Assembly (NCBI RefSeq): GCF_041296385.1
Contig: NW_027183603.1
Location: forward strand, 1-64,000
DNA: 64,000 bases
From: Aphelocoma coerulescens
Taxonomy: Eukaryota > Chordata > Aves > Passeriformes > Corvidae
Direction of reading: 5' to 3'
Part shown: positions 33,701-47,200 of the stretch, in pieces
Layout of the letters: each line of letters starts with the position of its first letter
Position numbering within the stretch: position 1 is the first letter of the stretch
Made by a program: the position numbers and the translations under genes
Notes under the pieces: model-generated
Databases searched by the model: none
Seen by the model: only the letters and a program-made list of their open reading frames with translations
Told to the model about the DNA's origin: nothing

Positions 33701-36700
33701 TTTTATTTGGGAATTTTGGGTCTTTAAGGGGATTTTTGGGGGTCTCTGGGGGGGTTTTTTTTGGAATTTTGGGGGTTTTGGGGGGTTTTTGGGGGGGAAT
33801 TTGGGTCGGCAGGGCCGGGAGGGGGCGGGGCTAAAGGGGAAATGGGCGGGGCTAGAGGGGGAGTGGGCGGGGCTAAGGGGTGGCTTTGCAGGGGTCCTGA
33901 GGAGATTTAGGGGGTTTGGGGCTTTTATTTGGGAATGTTGGGTCTTTAAGGGGATTTTTGGGGGTCTCTGGGGGGGTTTTTTTTGGAATTTTGGGGGTTT
34001 TGGGGGGTTTTTGGGGGGGAATTTGGGTCGGCAGGGCCGGGAGGGGGCGGGGCTAGAGGGGGAGTGGGCGGGGCTAAGGGGTGGCTTTGCAGGGGTCCTG
34101 AGGAGATTTAGGGGGTTTGGGGCTTTTATTTGGGAATTTTGGGTCTTTAAGGGGATTTTTGGGGGTCTCTGGGGGGTTTTTTTTTGGAATTTTGGGGGTT
34201 TTGGGGGGTTTTTGGGGGGGAATTTGGGTCGGCAGGGCCGGGAGGGGGCGGGGCTAAAGGGGAAATGGGCGGGGCTAAGGGGTGGCTTTGCAGGGGTCCT
34301 GAGGAGATTTAGGGGGTTTGGGGCTTTTATTTGGGAATTTTGGGTCTTTAAGGGGATTTTTGGGGGTCTCTGGGGGGTTTTTTTTTGGAATTTTGGGGGT
34401 TTTGGGGGGTTTTTGGGGGGGAATTTGGGTCGGCAGGGCCGGGAGGGGGCGGGGCTAAAGGGGAAATGGGCGGGGCTAAGGTGTGGCTTTGCAGGGGTCC
34501 TGAGGAGATTTAGGGGGTTTGTGGCTTTTATTTGGGAATGTTGGGTCTTTAAGGGGATTTTTGGGGGTCTCTGGGGGGTTTTTTTCTGGAATTTCGGGGG
34601 TTTTGGGGGGTTTTTGGGGGGGAATTTGGGTCGGCAGGGCCGGGAGGGGGCGGGGCTAAAGGGGAAATGGGCGGGGCTAAGGGGTGGCTTTGCAGGGGTC
34701 CTGAGGAGATTTAGGGGGTTTGGGGCTTTTATTTGGGAATTTTGGGTCTTTAAGGGGATTTTTGGGGGTCTCTGGGGGGGTTTTTTTTGGAATTTTGGGG
34801 GTTTTGGGGGGTTTTTGGGGGGGAATTTGGGTCGGCAGGGCCGGGAGGGGGCGGGGCTAAAGGGGAAATGGGCGGGGCTAAGGGGTGGCTTTGCAGGGGT
34901 CCTGAGGAGATTTAGGGGGTTTGGGGCTTTTATTTGGGAATGTTGGGTCTTTAAGGGGATTTTTGGGGGTCTCTGGGGGGGTTTTTTTCTGGAATTTTGG
35001 GGGTTTTGGGGGGTTTTTGGGGGGGAATTTGGGTCGGCAGGGCCGGGAGGGGGCGGGGCTAAAGGGGAAATGGGCGGGGCTAAGGGGTGGCTTTGCAGGG
35101 GTCCTGAGGAGATTTAGGGGGTTTGGGGCTTTTATTTGGGAATTTTGGGTCTTTAAGGGGATTTTTGGGGGTCTCTGGGGGGTTTTTTTTTGGAATTTTG
35201 GGGGTTTTGGGGGGTTTTTGGGGGGGAATTTGGGTCGGCAGGGCCGGGAGGGGGCGGGGCTAAAGGGGAAATGGGCGGGGCTAAGGGGTGGCTTTGCAGA
35301 GGTCCTGAGGAGATTTAGGGGGTTTGGGGCTTTTATTTGGGAATTTTGGGTCTTTAAGGGGATTTTTGGGGGTCTCTGGGGGGTTTTTTTTTGGAATTTT
35401 GGGGGTTTTGGGGGGTTTTTGGGGGGGAATTTGGGTCGGCAGGGCCGGGAGGGGGCGGGGCTAAAGGGGAAATGGGCGGGGCTAAGGGGTGGCTTTGCAG
35501 GGGTCCTGAGGAGATTTAGGGGGTTTGGGGCTTTTATTTGGGAATTTTGGGTCTTTAAGGGGATTTTTGGGGGTCTCTGGGGGTTTTTTTTTTTGAATTT
35601 TGGGGGTTTTGGGGGGTTTTTGGGGGGGAATTTGGGTCGGCAGGGCCGGGAGGGGGCGGGGCTAAAGGGGAAATGGGCGGGGCTAGAGGGGGAGTGGGCG
35701 GGGCTAAGGGGTGGCTTTGCAGGGGTCCTGAGGAGATTTAGGGGGTTTGGGGCTTTTATTTGGGAATTTTGGGTCTTTAAGGGGATTTTTGGGGGTCTCT
35801 GGGGGGGGGGTTTTTGGAATTTTGGGGGTTTTGGGGGGTTTTTGGGGGGGAATTTGGGTCGGCAGGGCCGGGAGGGGGCGGGGTTAAAGGGGAAATGGGC
35901 GGGGCTAAGGGGTGGCTTTGCAGGGGTCCTGAGGAGATTTAGGGGGTTTGGGGCTTTTATTTGGGAATTTTGGGTCTTTAAGGGGATTTTTGGGGGTCTC
36001 TGGGGGGGTTTTTTCTGGAATTTTGGGGGTTTTGGGGGGTTTTTGGGGGGGAATTTGGGTCGGCAGGGCCGGGAGGGGGCGGGGCTAAAGGGGAAATGGG
36101 CGGGGCTAAGGGGTGGCTTTGCAGGGGTCCTGAGGAGATTTAGGGGGTTTGGGGCTTTTATTTGGGAATTTTGGGTCTTTAAGGGGATTTTTGGGGGTCT
36201 CTGGGGGGTTTTTTTTTGGAATTTTGGGGGTTTTGGGGGGTTTTTGGGGGGGAATTTGGGTCGGCAGGGCCGGGAGGGGGCGGGGCTAAAGGGGAAATGG
36301 GTGGGGCTAGAGGGGGAGTGGGCGGGGCTAAGGGGTGGCTTTTCAGGGGTCCTGAGGAGATTTAGGGGGTTTGGGGCTTTTATTTGGGAATGTTGGGTCT
36401 TTAAGGGGATTTTTGGGGGTCTCTGGGGGGGTTTTTTTTGGAATTTTGGGGGTTTTGGGGGGTTTTTGGGGGGGAATTTGGGTCGGCAGGGCCGGGAGGG
36501 GGCGGGGCTAAAGGGGAAATGGGCGGGGCTAAGGGGTGGCTTTGCAGGGGTCCTGAGGAGATTTAGGGGGTTTGGGGCTTTTATTTGGGAATGTTGGGTC
36601 TTTAAGGGGATTTTTGGGGGTCTCTGGGGGGTTTTTTTCTGGAATTTTGGGGGTTTTGGGGGGTTTTTGGGGGGGAATTTGGGTCGGCAGGGCCGGGAGG

Positions 36701-39370
36701 GGGCGGGGCTAAAGGGGAAATGGGCGGGGCTAAGGGGTGGCTGTGCAGGGGTCCTGAGGAGATTTAGGGGGTTTGGGGCTTTTATTTGGGAATTTTGGGT
36801 CTTTAAGGGGATTTTTGGGGGTCTCTGGGGGGGTTTTTTTTGGAATTTTGGGGGTTTTGGGGGGTTTTTGGGGGGGAATTTGGGTCGGCAGGGCCGGGAG
36901 GGGGCGGGGCTAAAGGGGAAATGGGCGGGGCTAAGGGGTGGCTTTGCAGGGGTCCTGAGGAGATTTAGGGGGTTTGGGGCTTTTATTTGGGAATTTTGGG
37001 TCTTTAAGGGGATTTTTGGGGGTCTCTGGGGGGTTTTTTTTTTGGAATTTTGGGGGTTTTGGGGGGTTTTTGGGGGGGAATTTGGGTCGGCAGGGCCGGG
37101 AGGGGGCGGGGCTAAAGGGGAAATGGGCGGGGCTAAGGGGTGGCTTTGCAGGGGTCCTGAGGAGATTTAGGGGGTTTGGGGCTTTTATTTGGGAATTTTG
37201 GGTCTTTAAGGGGATTTTTGGGGGTCTCTGGGGGTTTTTTTTTTGGAATTTCGGGGGTTTTGGGGGGTTTTTGAAGGGGAATTTGGGTCGGCAGGGCCGG
37301 GAGGGGGCGGGGCTAAAGGGGAAATGGGCGGGGCTAGAGGGGGAGTGGGCGGGGCTAAGGGGTGGCTTTGCAGGGGTCCTGAGGAGATTTAGGGGGTTTG
37401 GGGCTTTTATTTGGGAATTTTGGGTCTTTAAGGGGATTTTTGGGGGTCTCTGGGGGGGGTTTTTTTTGAATTTTGGGGGTTTTGGGGGGTTTTTGGGGGG
37501 GAATTTGGGTCGGCAGGGCCGGGAGGGGGCGGGGCTAAAGGGGAAATGGGCGGGGCTAAGGGGTGGCTTTGCAGGGGTCCTGAGGAGATTTAGGGGGTTT
37601 GGGGCTTTTATTTGGGAATTTTGGGTCTTTAAGGGGATTTTTGGGGGTCTCTGGGGGGGTTTTTTTTGGAATTTTGGGGGTTTTGGGGGGTTTTTGGAGG
37701 GGAATTTGGGTCGGCAGGGCCGGGAGGGGGCGGGGCTAAAGGGGAAATGGGCGGGGCTAAGGGGTGGCTTTGCAGGGGTCCTGAGGAGATTTAGGGGGTT
37801 TGGGGCTTTTATTTGGGAATGTTGGGTCTTTAAGGGGATTTTTGGGGGTCTCTGGGGGGTTTTTTTCTGGAATTTTGGGGGTTTTGGGGGGTTTTTGGGG
37901 GGGAATTTGGGTCGGCAGGGCCGGGAGGGGGCGGGGCTAAAGGGGAAATGGGCGGGGCTAAGGGGTGGCTTTGCAGGGGTCCTGAGGAGATTTAGGGGGT
38001 TTGGGGCTTTTATTTGGGAATTTTGGGTCTTTAAGGGGATTTTTGGGGGTCTCTGGGGGGGTTTTTTTTGGAATTTTGGGGGTTTTGGGGGGTTTTTGGG
38101 GGGGAATTTGGGTCGGCAGGGCCGGGAGGGGGCGGGGCTAAAGGGGAAATGGGCGGGGCTAGAGGGGGAGTGGGCGGGGCTAAGGGGTGGCTTTGCAGGG
38201 GTCCTGAGGAGATTTAGGGGGTTTGGGGCTTTTATTTGGGAATTTTGGGTCTTTAAGGGGATTTTTGGGGGTCTCTGGGGGGGTTTTTTTTGGAATTTTG
38301 GGGGTTTTGGGGGGTTTTTGGGGGGGAATTTGGGTCGGCAGGGCCGGGAGGGGGCGGGGCTAGAGGGGGAGTGGGCGGGGCTAAGGGGTGGCTTTGCAGG
38401 GGTCCTGAGGAGATTTAGGGGGTTTGGGGCTTTTATTTGGGAATTTTGGGTCTTTAAGGGGATTTTTGGGGGTCTCTGGGGGGTTTTTTTCTGGAATTTT
38501 GGGGGTTTTGGGGGGTTTTTGGGGGGGAATTTGGGTCGGCAGGGCCGGGAGGGGGCGGGGCTAAAGGGGAAATGGGCGGGGCTAAGGGGTGGCTTTGCAG
38601 GGGTCCTGAGGAGATTTAGGGGGTTTGGGGCTTTTATTTGGGAATTTTGGGTCTTTAAGGGGATTTTTGGGGGTCTCTGGGGGGTTTTTTTTTGGAATTT
38701 TGGGGGTTTTGGGGGGTTTTTGGGGGGGAATTTGGGTCGGCAGGGCCGGGAGGGGGCGGGGCTAAAGGGGAAATGGGCGGGGCTAAGGTGTGGCTTTGCA
38801 GGGGTCCTGAGGAGATTTAGGGGGTTTGGGGCTTTTATTTGGGAATGTTGGGTCTTTAAGGGGATGTTTGGGGGTCTCTGGGGGGTTTTTTTTTGGAATT
38901 TTGGGGGTTTTGGGGGGTTTTTGGGGGGGAATTTGGGTCGGCAGGGCCGGGAGGGGGCGGGGCTAAAGGGGAAATGGGCGGGGCTAGAGGGGGAGTAGGC
39001 GGGGCTAAGGGGTGGCTTTTCAGGGGTCCTGAGGAGATTTAGGGGGTTTGGGGCTTTTATTTGGGAATTTTGGGTCTTTAAGGGGATTTTTGGGGGTCTC
39101 TGGGGGGGTTTTTTTTGGAATTTTGGGGGTTTTGGGGGGTTTTTGGGGGGGAATTTGGGTCGGCAGGGCCGGGAGGGGGCGGGGCTAAAGGGGAAATGGG
39201 CGGGGCTAAGGGGTGGCTTTGCAGGGGTCCTGAGGAGATTTAGGGGGTTTGGGGCTTTTATTTGGGAATGTTGGGTCTTTAAGGGGATTTTTGGGGGTCT
39301 CTGGGGGGGTTTTTTTCTGGAATTTTGGGGGTTTTGGGGGGTTTTTGGGGGGGAATTTGGGTCGGCAGGG
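30740..39370 (+). repeat. 4.3-kb higher-order unit, two tandem copies
   Basis: The ten-G junction at 31495-31504 recurs at 35801-35810 (+4,306). TTTTTGAAGGGG at 32967 recurs at 37274, TTTTTGGAGGGG at 33391 at 37698, and GGTGTGGC at 34482 at 38789 (all +4,307). The one-base change in spacing is an extra T in the junction near 37,03x. After 34,520 the copies differ by a long versus a short monomer, shifting the offset to 4,328. At that offset GCAGAGGTCC recurs at 35300 and 39628. The unit reuses the left part of the 6,599-bp unit. Confidence 0.88.
38786..39026 (+). repeat. TAG-marked cassette, copy 3
   Basis: The full linked set is present, about 20 kb from copy 2. The neighbouring monomers belong to the 4.3-kb unit, whose earlier copy near 34.5 kb has GGTGTGGC but lacks GATGTTT and the TAG. 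Confidence 0.85.
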
Positions 39371-41060
39371 CCGGGAGGGGGCGGGGCTAAAGGGGAAATG
39401 GGCGGGGCTAAGGGGTGGCTTTGCAGGGGTCCTGAGGAGATTTAGGGGGTTTGGGGCTTTTATTTGGGAATTTTGGGTCTTTAAGGGGATTTTTGGGGGT
39501 CTCTGGGGGGTTTTTTTTTGGAATTTTGGGGGTTTTGGGGGGTTTTTGGGGGGGAATTTGGGTCGGCAGGGCCGGGAGGGGGCGGGGCTAAAGGGGAAAT
39601 GGGCGGGGCTAAGGGGTGGCTTTGCAGAGGTCCTGAGGAGATTTAGGGGGTTTGGGGCTTTTATTTGGGAATTTTGGGTCTTTAAGGGGATTTTTGGGGG
39701 TCTCTGGGGGGTTTTTTTTTGGAATTTTGGGGGTTTTGGGGGGTTTTTGGGGGGGAATTTGGGTCGGCAGGGCCGGGAGGGGGCGGGGCTAAAGGGGAAA
39801 TGGGCGGGGCTAAGGGGTGGCTTTGCAGGGGTCCTGAGGAGATTTAGGGGGTTTGGGGCTTTTATTTGGGAATTTTGGGCCATTAAGGGGATGTTTGGGG
39901 GTCTCTGGGGGGTTTTTTTTTGGAATTTTGGGGGTTTTGGGGGGTTTTTGGGGGGGAATTTGGGTCGGCAGGGCCGGGAGGGGGCGGGGCTAAAGGGGAA
40001 ATGGGCGGGGCTAGAGGGGGAGTGGGCGGGGCTAAGGGGTGGCTTTGCAGGGGTCCTGAGGAGATTTAGGGGGTTTGGGGCTTTTATTTGGGAATTTTGG
40101 GTCTTTAAGGGGGTTTTTGGGGGTCTCTGGGGGGGTTTTTTTTGGAATTTTGGGGGTTTTGGGGGGTTTTTGGGGGGGAATTTGGGTCGGCAGGGCCGGG
40201 AGGGGGCGGGGCTAAAGGGGAAATGGGCGGGGCTAAGGGGTGGCTTTGCAGGGGTCCTGAGGAGATTTAGGGGGTTTGGGGCTTTTATTTGGGAATGTTG
40301 GGTATTTAAGGGGATTTTTGGGGGTCTCTGGGGGGTTTTTTTCTGGAATTTTGGGGGTTTTGGGGGGTTTTTGGGGGGGAATTTGGGTCGGCAGGGCCGG
40401 GAGGGGGCGGGGCTAAAGGGGAAATGGGCGGGGCTAAGGGGTGGCTGTGCAGGGGTCCTGAGGAGATTTAGGGGGTTTGGGGCTTTTATTTGGGAATTTT
40501 GGGTCTTTAAGGGGATTTTTGGGGGTCTCTGGGGGGGTTTTTTTTGGAATTTTGGGGGTTTTGGGGGGTTTTTGGGGGGGAATTTGGGTCGGCAGGGCCG
40601 GGAGGGGGCGGGGCTAAAGGGGAAATGGGCGGGGCTAAGGGGTGGCTTTGCAGGGGTCCTGAGGAGATTTAGGGGGTTTGGGGCTTTTATTTGGGAATTT
40701 TGGGTCTTTAAGGGGATTTTTGGGGGTCTCTGGGGGGTTTTTTTTTGGAATTTTGGGGGTTTTGGGGGGTTTTTGGGGGGGAATTTGGGTCGGCAGGGCC
40801 GGGAGGGGGCGGGGCTAAAGGGGAAATGGGCGGGGCTAAGGGGTGGCTTTGCAGGGGTCCTGAGGAGATTTAGGGGGTTTGGGGCTTTTATTTGGGAATT
40901 TTGGGTCTTTAAGGGGATTTTTGGGGGTCTCTGGGGGTTTTTTTTTTGGAATTTTGGGGGTTTTGGGGGGTTTTTGGGGGGGAATTTGGGTCGGCAGGGC
41001 CGGGAGGGGGCGGGGCTAAAGGGGAAATGGGCGGGGCTAAGGGGTGGCTTTGCAGGGGTC
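39371..41060 (+). repeat. Transition sector with six-monomer cassette, copy 2
   Basis: A CCATT monomer at 39880 also carries GATGTTTGG, a combination I saw only here. It is followed by the TTAAGGGGGTTTTT marker at 40113, the AATGTTGGG/GCTGTGCAGG monomer (with a private GGGTATTTAAGG near 40,31x), the G7/T8 monomer, a G6/T9 monomer and G5/T10 monomers, ending at GGCTGAGG at 41261. The order matches 10.4-11.6 kb and 56.55-57.7 kb. Confidence 0.8.
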
Positions 41061-44000
41061 CTGAGGAGATTTAGGGGGTTTGGGGCTTTTATTTGGGAAT
41101 TTTGGGTCTTTAAGGGGATTTTTGGGGGTCTCTGGGGGTTTTTTTTTTTGGAATTTTGGGGGTTTTGGGGGGTTTTTGGGGGGGAATTTGGGTCGGCAGG
41201 GCCGGGAGGGGGCGGGGCTAAAGGGGAAATGGGCGGGGCTAGAGGGGGAGTGGGCGGGGCTGAGGGGTGGCTTTGCAGGGGTCCTGAGGAGATTTAGGGG
41301 GTTTGGGGCTTTTATTTGGGAATTTTGGGTCTTTAAGGGGATTTTTGGGGGTCTCTGGGGGGGGTTTTTTTGGAATTTTGGGGGTTTTGGGGGGTTTTTG
41401 GGGGGGAATTTGGGTCGGCAGGGCCGGGAGGGGGCGGGGCTAAAGGGGAAATGGGCGGGGCTAAGGGGTGGCTTTGCAGGGGTCCTGAGGAGATTTAGGG
41501 GGTTTGGGGCTTTTATTTGGGAATTTTGGGTCTTTAAGGGGATTTTTGGGGGTCTCTGGGGGGGTTTTTTTTGGAATTTTGGGGGTTTTGGGGGGTTTTT
41601 GGGGGGGAATTTGGGTCGGCAGGGCCGGGAGGGGGCGGGGCTAAAGGGGAAATGGGCGGGGCTAAGGGGTGGCTTTGCAGGGGTCCTGAGGAGATTTAGG
41701 GGGTTTGGGGCTTTTATTTGGGAATGTTGGGTCTTTAAGGGGATTTTTGGGGGTCTCTGGGGGGTTTTTTTCTGGAATTTTGGGGGTTTTGGGGGGTTTT
41801 TGGGGGGGAATTTGGGTCGGCAGGGCCGGGAGGGGGCGGGGCTAAAGGGGAAATGGGCGGGGCTAAGGGGTGGCTTTGCAGGGGTCCTGAGGAGATTTAG
41901 GGGGTTTGGGGCTTTTATTTGGGAATGTTGGGTCTTTAAGGGGATTTTTGGGGGTCTCTGGGGGGTTTTTTTCTGGAATTTTGGGGGTTTTGGGGGGTTT
42001 TTGGGGGGGAATTTGGGTCGGCAGGGCCGGGAGGGGGCGGGGCTAAAGGGGAAATGGGCGGGGCTAAGGGGTGGCTTTGCAGGGGTCCTGAGGAGATTTA
42101 GGGGGTTTGGGGCTTTTATTTGGGAATGTTGGGTCTTTAAGGGGATTTTTGGGGGTCTCTGGGGGGTTTTTTTTTGGAATTTTGGGGGTTTTGGGGGGTT
42201 TTTGGGGGGGAATTTGGGTCGGCAGGGCCGGGAGGGGGCGGGGCTAAAGGGGAAATGGGCGGGGCTAGAGGGGGAGTGGGCGGGGCTGAGGGGTGGCTTT
42301 GCAGGGGTCCTGAGGAGATTTAGGGGGTTTGGGGCTTTTATTTGGGAATTTTGGGTCTTTAAGGGGATTTTTGGGGGTCTCTGGGGGGGGTTTTTTTGGA
42401 ATTTTGGGGGTTTTGGGGGGTTTTTGGGGGGGAATTTGGGTCGGCAGGGCCGGGAGGGGGCGGGGCTAAAGGGGAAATGGGCGGGGCTAAGGGGTGGCTT
42501 TGCAGGGGTCCTGAGGAGATTTAGGGGGTTTGGGGCTTTTATTTGGGAATTTTGGGTCTTTAAGGGGATTTTTGGGGGTCTCTGGGGGGGTTTTTTTTGG
42601 AATTTTGGGGGTTTTGGGGGGTTTTTGGGGGGGAATTTGGGTCGGCAGGGCCGGGAGGGGGCGGGGCTAAAGGGGAAATGGGCGGGGCTAAGGGGTGGCT
42701 TTGCAGGGGTCCTGAGGAGATTTAGGGGGTTTGGGGCTTTTATTTGGGAATGTTGGGTCTTTAAGGGGATTTTTGGGGGTCTCTGGGGGGTTTTTTTCTG
42801 GAATTTTGGGGGTTTTGGGGGGTTTTTGGGGGGGAATTTGGGTCGGCAGGGCCGGGAGGGGGCGGGGCTAAAGGGGAAATGGGCGGGGCTAAGGGGTGGC
42901 TTTGCAGGGGTCCTGAGGAGATTTAGGGGGTTTGGGGCTTTTATTTGGGAATGTTGGGTCTTTAAGGGGATTTTTGGGGGTCTCTGGGGGGTTTTTTTCT
43001 GGAATTTTGGGGGTTTTGGGGGGTTTTTGGGGGGGAATTTGGGTCGGCAGGGCCGGGAGGGGGCGGGGCTAAAGGGGAAATGGGCGGGGCTAAGGGGTGG
43101 CTGTGCAGGGGTCCTGAGGAGATTTAGGGGGTTTGGGGCTTTTATTTGGGAATGTTGGGTCTTTAAGGGGATTTTTGGGGGTCTCTGGGGGGGTTTTTTT
43201 TTGGAATTTTGGGGGTTTTGGGGGGTTTTTGGGGGGGAATTTGGGTCGGCAGGGCCGGGAGGGGGCGGGGCTAAAGGGGAAATGGGCGGGGCTAGAGGGG
43301 GAGTGGGCGGGGCTGAGGGGTGGCTTTGCAGGGGTCCTGAGGAGATTTAGGGGGTTTGGGGCTTTTATTTGGGAATTTTGGGTCTTTAAGGGGATTTTTG
43401 GGGGTCTCTGGGGGGGGTTTTTTTTGGAATTTTGGGGGTTTTGGGGGGTTTTTGGGGGGGAATTTGGGTCGGCAGGGCCGGGAGGGGGCGGGGCTAAAGG
43501 GGAAATGGGCGGGGCTAAGGGGTGGCTTTGCAGGGGTCCTGAGGAGATTTAGGGGGTTTGGGGCTTTTATTTGGGAATTTTGGGTCTTTAAGGGGATTTT
43601 TGGGGGTCTCTGGGGGGGTTTTTTTTGGAATTTTGGGGGTTTTGGGGGGTTTTTGGGGGGGAATTTGGGTCGGCAGGGCCGGGAGGGGGCGGGGCTAAAG
43701 GGGAAATGGGCGGGGCTAAGGGGTGGCTTTGCAGGGGTCCTGAGGAGATTTAGGGGGTTTGGGGCTTTTATTTGGGAATGTTGGGTCTTTAAGGGGATTT
43801 TTGGGGGTCTCTGGGGGGTTTTTTTCTGGAATTTTGGGGGTTTTGGGGGGTTTTTGGGGGGGAATTTGGGTCGGCAGGGCCGGGAGGGGGCGGGGCTAAA
43901 GGGGAAATGGGCGGGGCTAAGGGGTGGCTTTGCAGGGGTCCTGAGGAGATTTAGGGGGTTTGGGGCTTTTATTTGGGAATGTTGGGTCTTTAAGGGGATT

Positions 44001-47000
44001 TTTGGGGGTCTCTGGGGGGTTTTTTTCTGGAATTTTGGGGGTTTTGGGGGGTTTTTGGGGGGGAATTTGGGTCGGCAGGGCCGGGAGGGGGCGGGGCTAA
44101 AGGGGAAATGGGCGGGGCTAAGGGGTGGCTTTTCAGGGGTCCTGAGGAGATTTAGGGGGTTTGGGGCTTTTATTTGGGAATTTTGGGTCTTTAAGGGGAT
44201 TTTTGGGGGTCTCTGGGGGGGTTTTTTTTGGAATTTTGGGGGTTTTGGGGGGTTTTTGGGGGGGAATTTGGGTCGGCAGGGCCGGGAGGGGGCGGGGCTA
44301 AAGGGGAAATGGGCGGGGCTAGAGGGGGAGTGGGCGGGGCTGAGGGGTGGCTTTGCAGGGGTCCTGAGGAGATTTAGGGGGTTTGGGGCTTTTATTTGGG
44401 AATTTTGGGTCTTTAAGGGGATTTTTGGGGGTCTCTGGGGGGGGTTTTTTTGGAATTTTGGGGGTTTTGGGGGGTTTTTGGGGGGGAATTTGGGTCGGCA
44501 GGGCCGGGAGGGGGCGGGGCTAAAGGGGAAATGGGCGGGGCTAAGGGGTGGCTTTGCAGGGGTCCTGAGGAGATTTAGGGGGTTTGGGGCTTTTATTTGG
44601 GAATTTTGGGTCTTTAAGGGGATTTTTGGGGGTCTCTGGGGGGGGTTTTTTTTTGGAATTTTGGGGGTTTTGGGGGGTTTTTGGGGGGGAATTTGGGTCG
44701 GCAGGGCCGGGAGGGGGGCGGGGCTAAAGGGGAAATGGGCGGGGCTAAGGGGTGGCTTTGCAGGGGTCCTGAGGAGATTTAGGGGGTTTGGGGCTTTTAT
44801 TTGGGAATGTTGGGTCTTTAAGGGGATTTTTGGGGGTCTCTGGGGGGTTTTTTTCTGGAATTTTGGGGGTTTTGGGGGGTTTTTGGGGGGGAATTTGGGT
44901 CGGCAGGGCCGGGAGGGGGCGGGGCTAAAGGGGAAATGGGCGGGGCTAAGGGGTGGCTTTGCAGGGGTCCTGAGGAGATTTAGGGGGTTTGGGGCTTTAT
45001 TTGGGAATGTTGGGTCTTTAAGGGGATTTTTGGGGGTCTCTGGGGGGTTTTTTTCTGGAATTTTGGGGGTTTTGGGGGGTTTTTGGGGGGGAATTTGGGT
45101 CGGCAGGGCCGGGAGGGGGCGGGGCTAAAGGGGAAATGGGCGGGGCTAAGGGGTGGCTTTGCAGGGGTCCTGAGGAGATTTAGGGGGTTTGGGGCTTTTA
45201 TTTGGGAATGTTGGGTCTTTAAGGGGATTTTTGGGGGTCTCTGGGGGGTTTTTTTTTGGAATTTTGGGGGTTTTGGGGGGTTTTTGGGGGGGAATTTTGG
45301 TCGGCAGGGCCGGGAGGGGGCGGGGCTAAAGGGGAAATGGGCGGGGCTAGAGGGGGAGTGGGCGGGGCTGAGGGGTGGCTTTGCAGGGGTCCTGAGGAGA
45401 TTTAGGGGGTTTGGGGCTTTTATTTGGGAATTTTGGGTCTTTAAGGGGATTTTTGGGGGTCTCTGGGGGGGGTTTTTTTGGAATTTTGGGGGTTTTGGGG
45501 GGTTTTTGGGGGGGAATTTGGGTCGGCAGGGCCGGGAGGGGGCGGGGCTAAAGGGGAAATGGGCGGGGCTAAGGGGTGGCTTTGCAGGGGTCCTGAGGAG
45601 ATTTAGGGGGTTTGGGGCTTTTATTTGGGAATTTTGGGTCTTTAAGGGGATTTTTGGGGGTCTCTGGGGGGGTTTTTTTTGGAATTTTGGGGGTTTTGGG
45701 GGGTTTTTGGGGGGGAATTTGGGTCGGCAGGGCCGGGAGGGGGCGGGGCTAAAGGGGAAATGGGCGGGGCTAAGGGGTGGCTTTGCAGGGGTCCTGAGGA
45801 GATTTAGGGGGTTTGGGGCTTTTATTTGGGAATGTTGGGTCTTTAAGGGGATTTTTGGGGGTCTCTGGGGGGTTTTTTTCTGGAATTTTGGGGGTTTTGG
45901 GGGGTTTTTGGGGGGGAATTTGGGTCGGCAGGGCCGGGAGGGGGCGGGGCTAAAGGGGAAATGGGCGGGGCTAAGGGGTGGCTTTGCAGGGGTCCTGAGG
46001 AGATTTAGGGGGTTTGGGGCTTTTATTTGGGAATGTTGGGTCTTTAAGGGGATTTTTGGGGGTCTCTGGGGGGTTTTTTTCTGGAATTTTGGGGGTTTTG
46101 GGGGGTTTTTGGGGGGGAATTTGGGTCGGCAGGGCCGGGAGGGGGCGGGGCTAAAGGGGAAATGGGCGGGGCTAAGGGGTGGCTTTGCAGGGGTCCTGAG
46201 GAGATTTAGGGGGTTTGGGGCTTTTATTTGGGAATGTTGGGTCTTTAAGGGGATTTTTGGGGGTCTCTGGGGGGTTTTTTTTTGGAATTTTGGGGGTTTT
46301 GGGGGGTTTTTGGGGGGGAATTTGGGTCGGCAGGGCCGGGAGGGGGCGGGGCTAAAGGGGAAATGGGCGGGGCTAGAGGGGGAGTGGGCGGGGCTGAGGG
46401 GTGGCTTTGCAGGGGTCCTGAGGAGATTTAGGGGGTTTGGGGCTTTTATTTGGGAATTTTGGGTCTTTAAGGGGATTTTTGGGGGTCTCTGGGGGGGGTT
46501 TTTTTGGAATTTTGGGGGTTTTGGGGGGTTTTTGGGGGGGAATTTGGGTCGGCAGGGCCGGGAGGGGGCGGGGCTAAAGGGGAAATGGGCGGGGCTAAGG
46601 GGTGGCTTTGCAGGGGTCCTGAGGAGATTTAGGGGGTTTGGGGCTTTTATTTGGGAATTTTGGGTCTTTAAGGGGATTTTTGGGGGTCTCTGGGGGGGTT
46701 TTTTTTGGAATTTTGGGGGTTTTGGGGGGTTTTTGGGGGGGAATTTGGGTCGGCAGGGCCGGGAGGGGGCGGGGCTAAAGGGGAAATGGGCGGGGCTAAG
46801 GGGTGGCTTTGCAGGGGTCCTGAGGAGATTTAGGGGGTTTGGGGCTTTTATTTGGGAATGTTGGGTCTTTAAGGGGATTTTTGGGGGTCTCTGGGGGGTT
46901 TTTTTCTGGAATTTTGGGGGTTTTGGGGGGTTTTTGGGGGGGAATTTGGGTCGGCAGGGCCGGGAGGGGGCGGGGCTAAAGGGGAAATGGGCGGGGCTAA

Positions 47001-47200
47001 GGGGTGGCTTTGCAGGGGTCCTGAGGAGATTTAGGGGGTTTGGGGCTTTTATTTGGGAATGTTGGGTCTTTAAGGGGATTTTTGGGGGTCTCTGGGGGGT
47101 TTTTTTCTGGAATTTTGGGGGTTTTGGGGGGTTTTTGGGGGGGAATTTGGGTCGGCAGGGCCGGGAGGGGGCGGGGCTAAAGGGGAAATGGGCGGGGCTA
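41060..47200 (+). repeat. Five-monomer higher-order unit (about 1,026 bp), about six steps
   Basis: The marker GGGGCTGAGGGG, always in a long monomer, lies at 41261, 42287, 43314, 44341, 45369 and 46395. Spacings are 1,026, 1,027, 1,027, 1,028 and 1,026. Five monomers with one long give 1,026. The usual order after the marker is two AATTTTGGG monomers, then two or three AATGTTGGG monomers. Departures include a lost T in GGGGCTTTATTTGGG near 44,99x, GGAATTTTGGTCGG near 45,29x and GGGATATTTGGG near 47,344. This is the most regular short-period part of the array. Confidence 0.88.
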
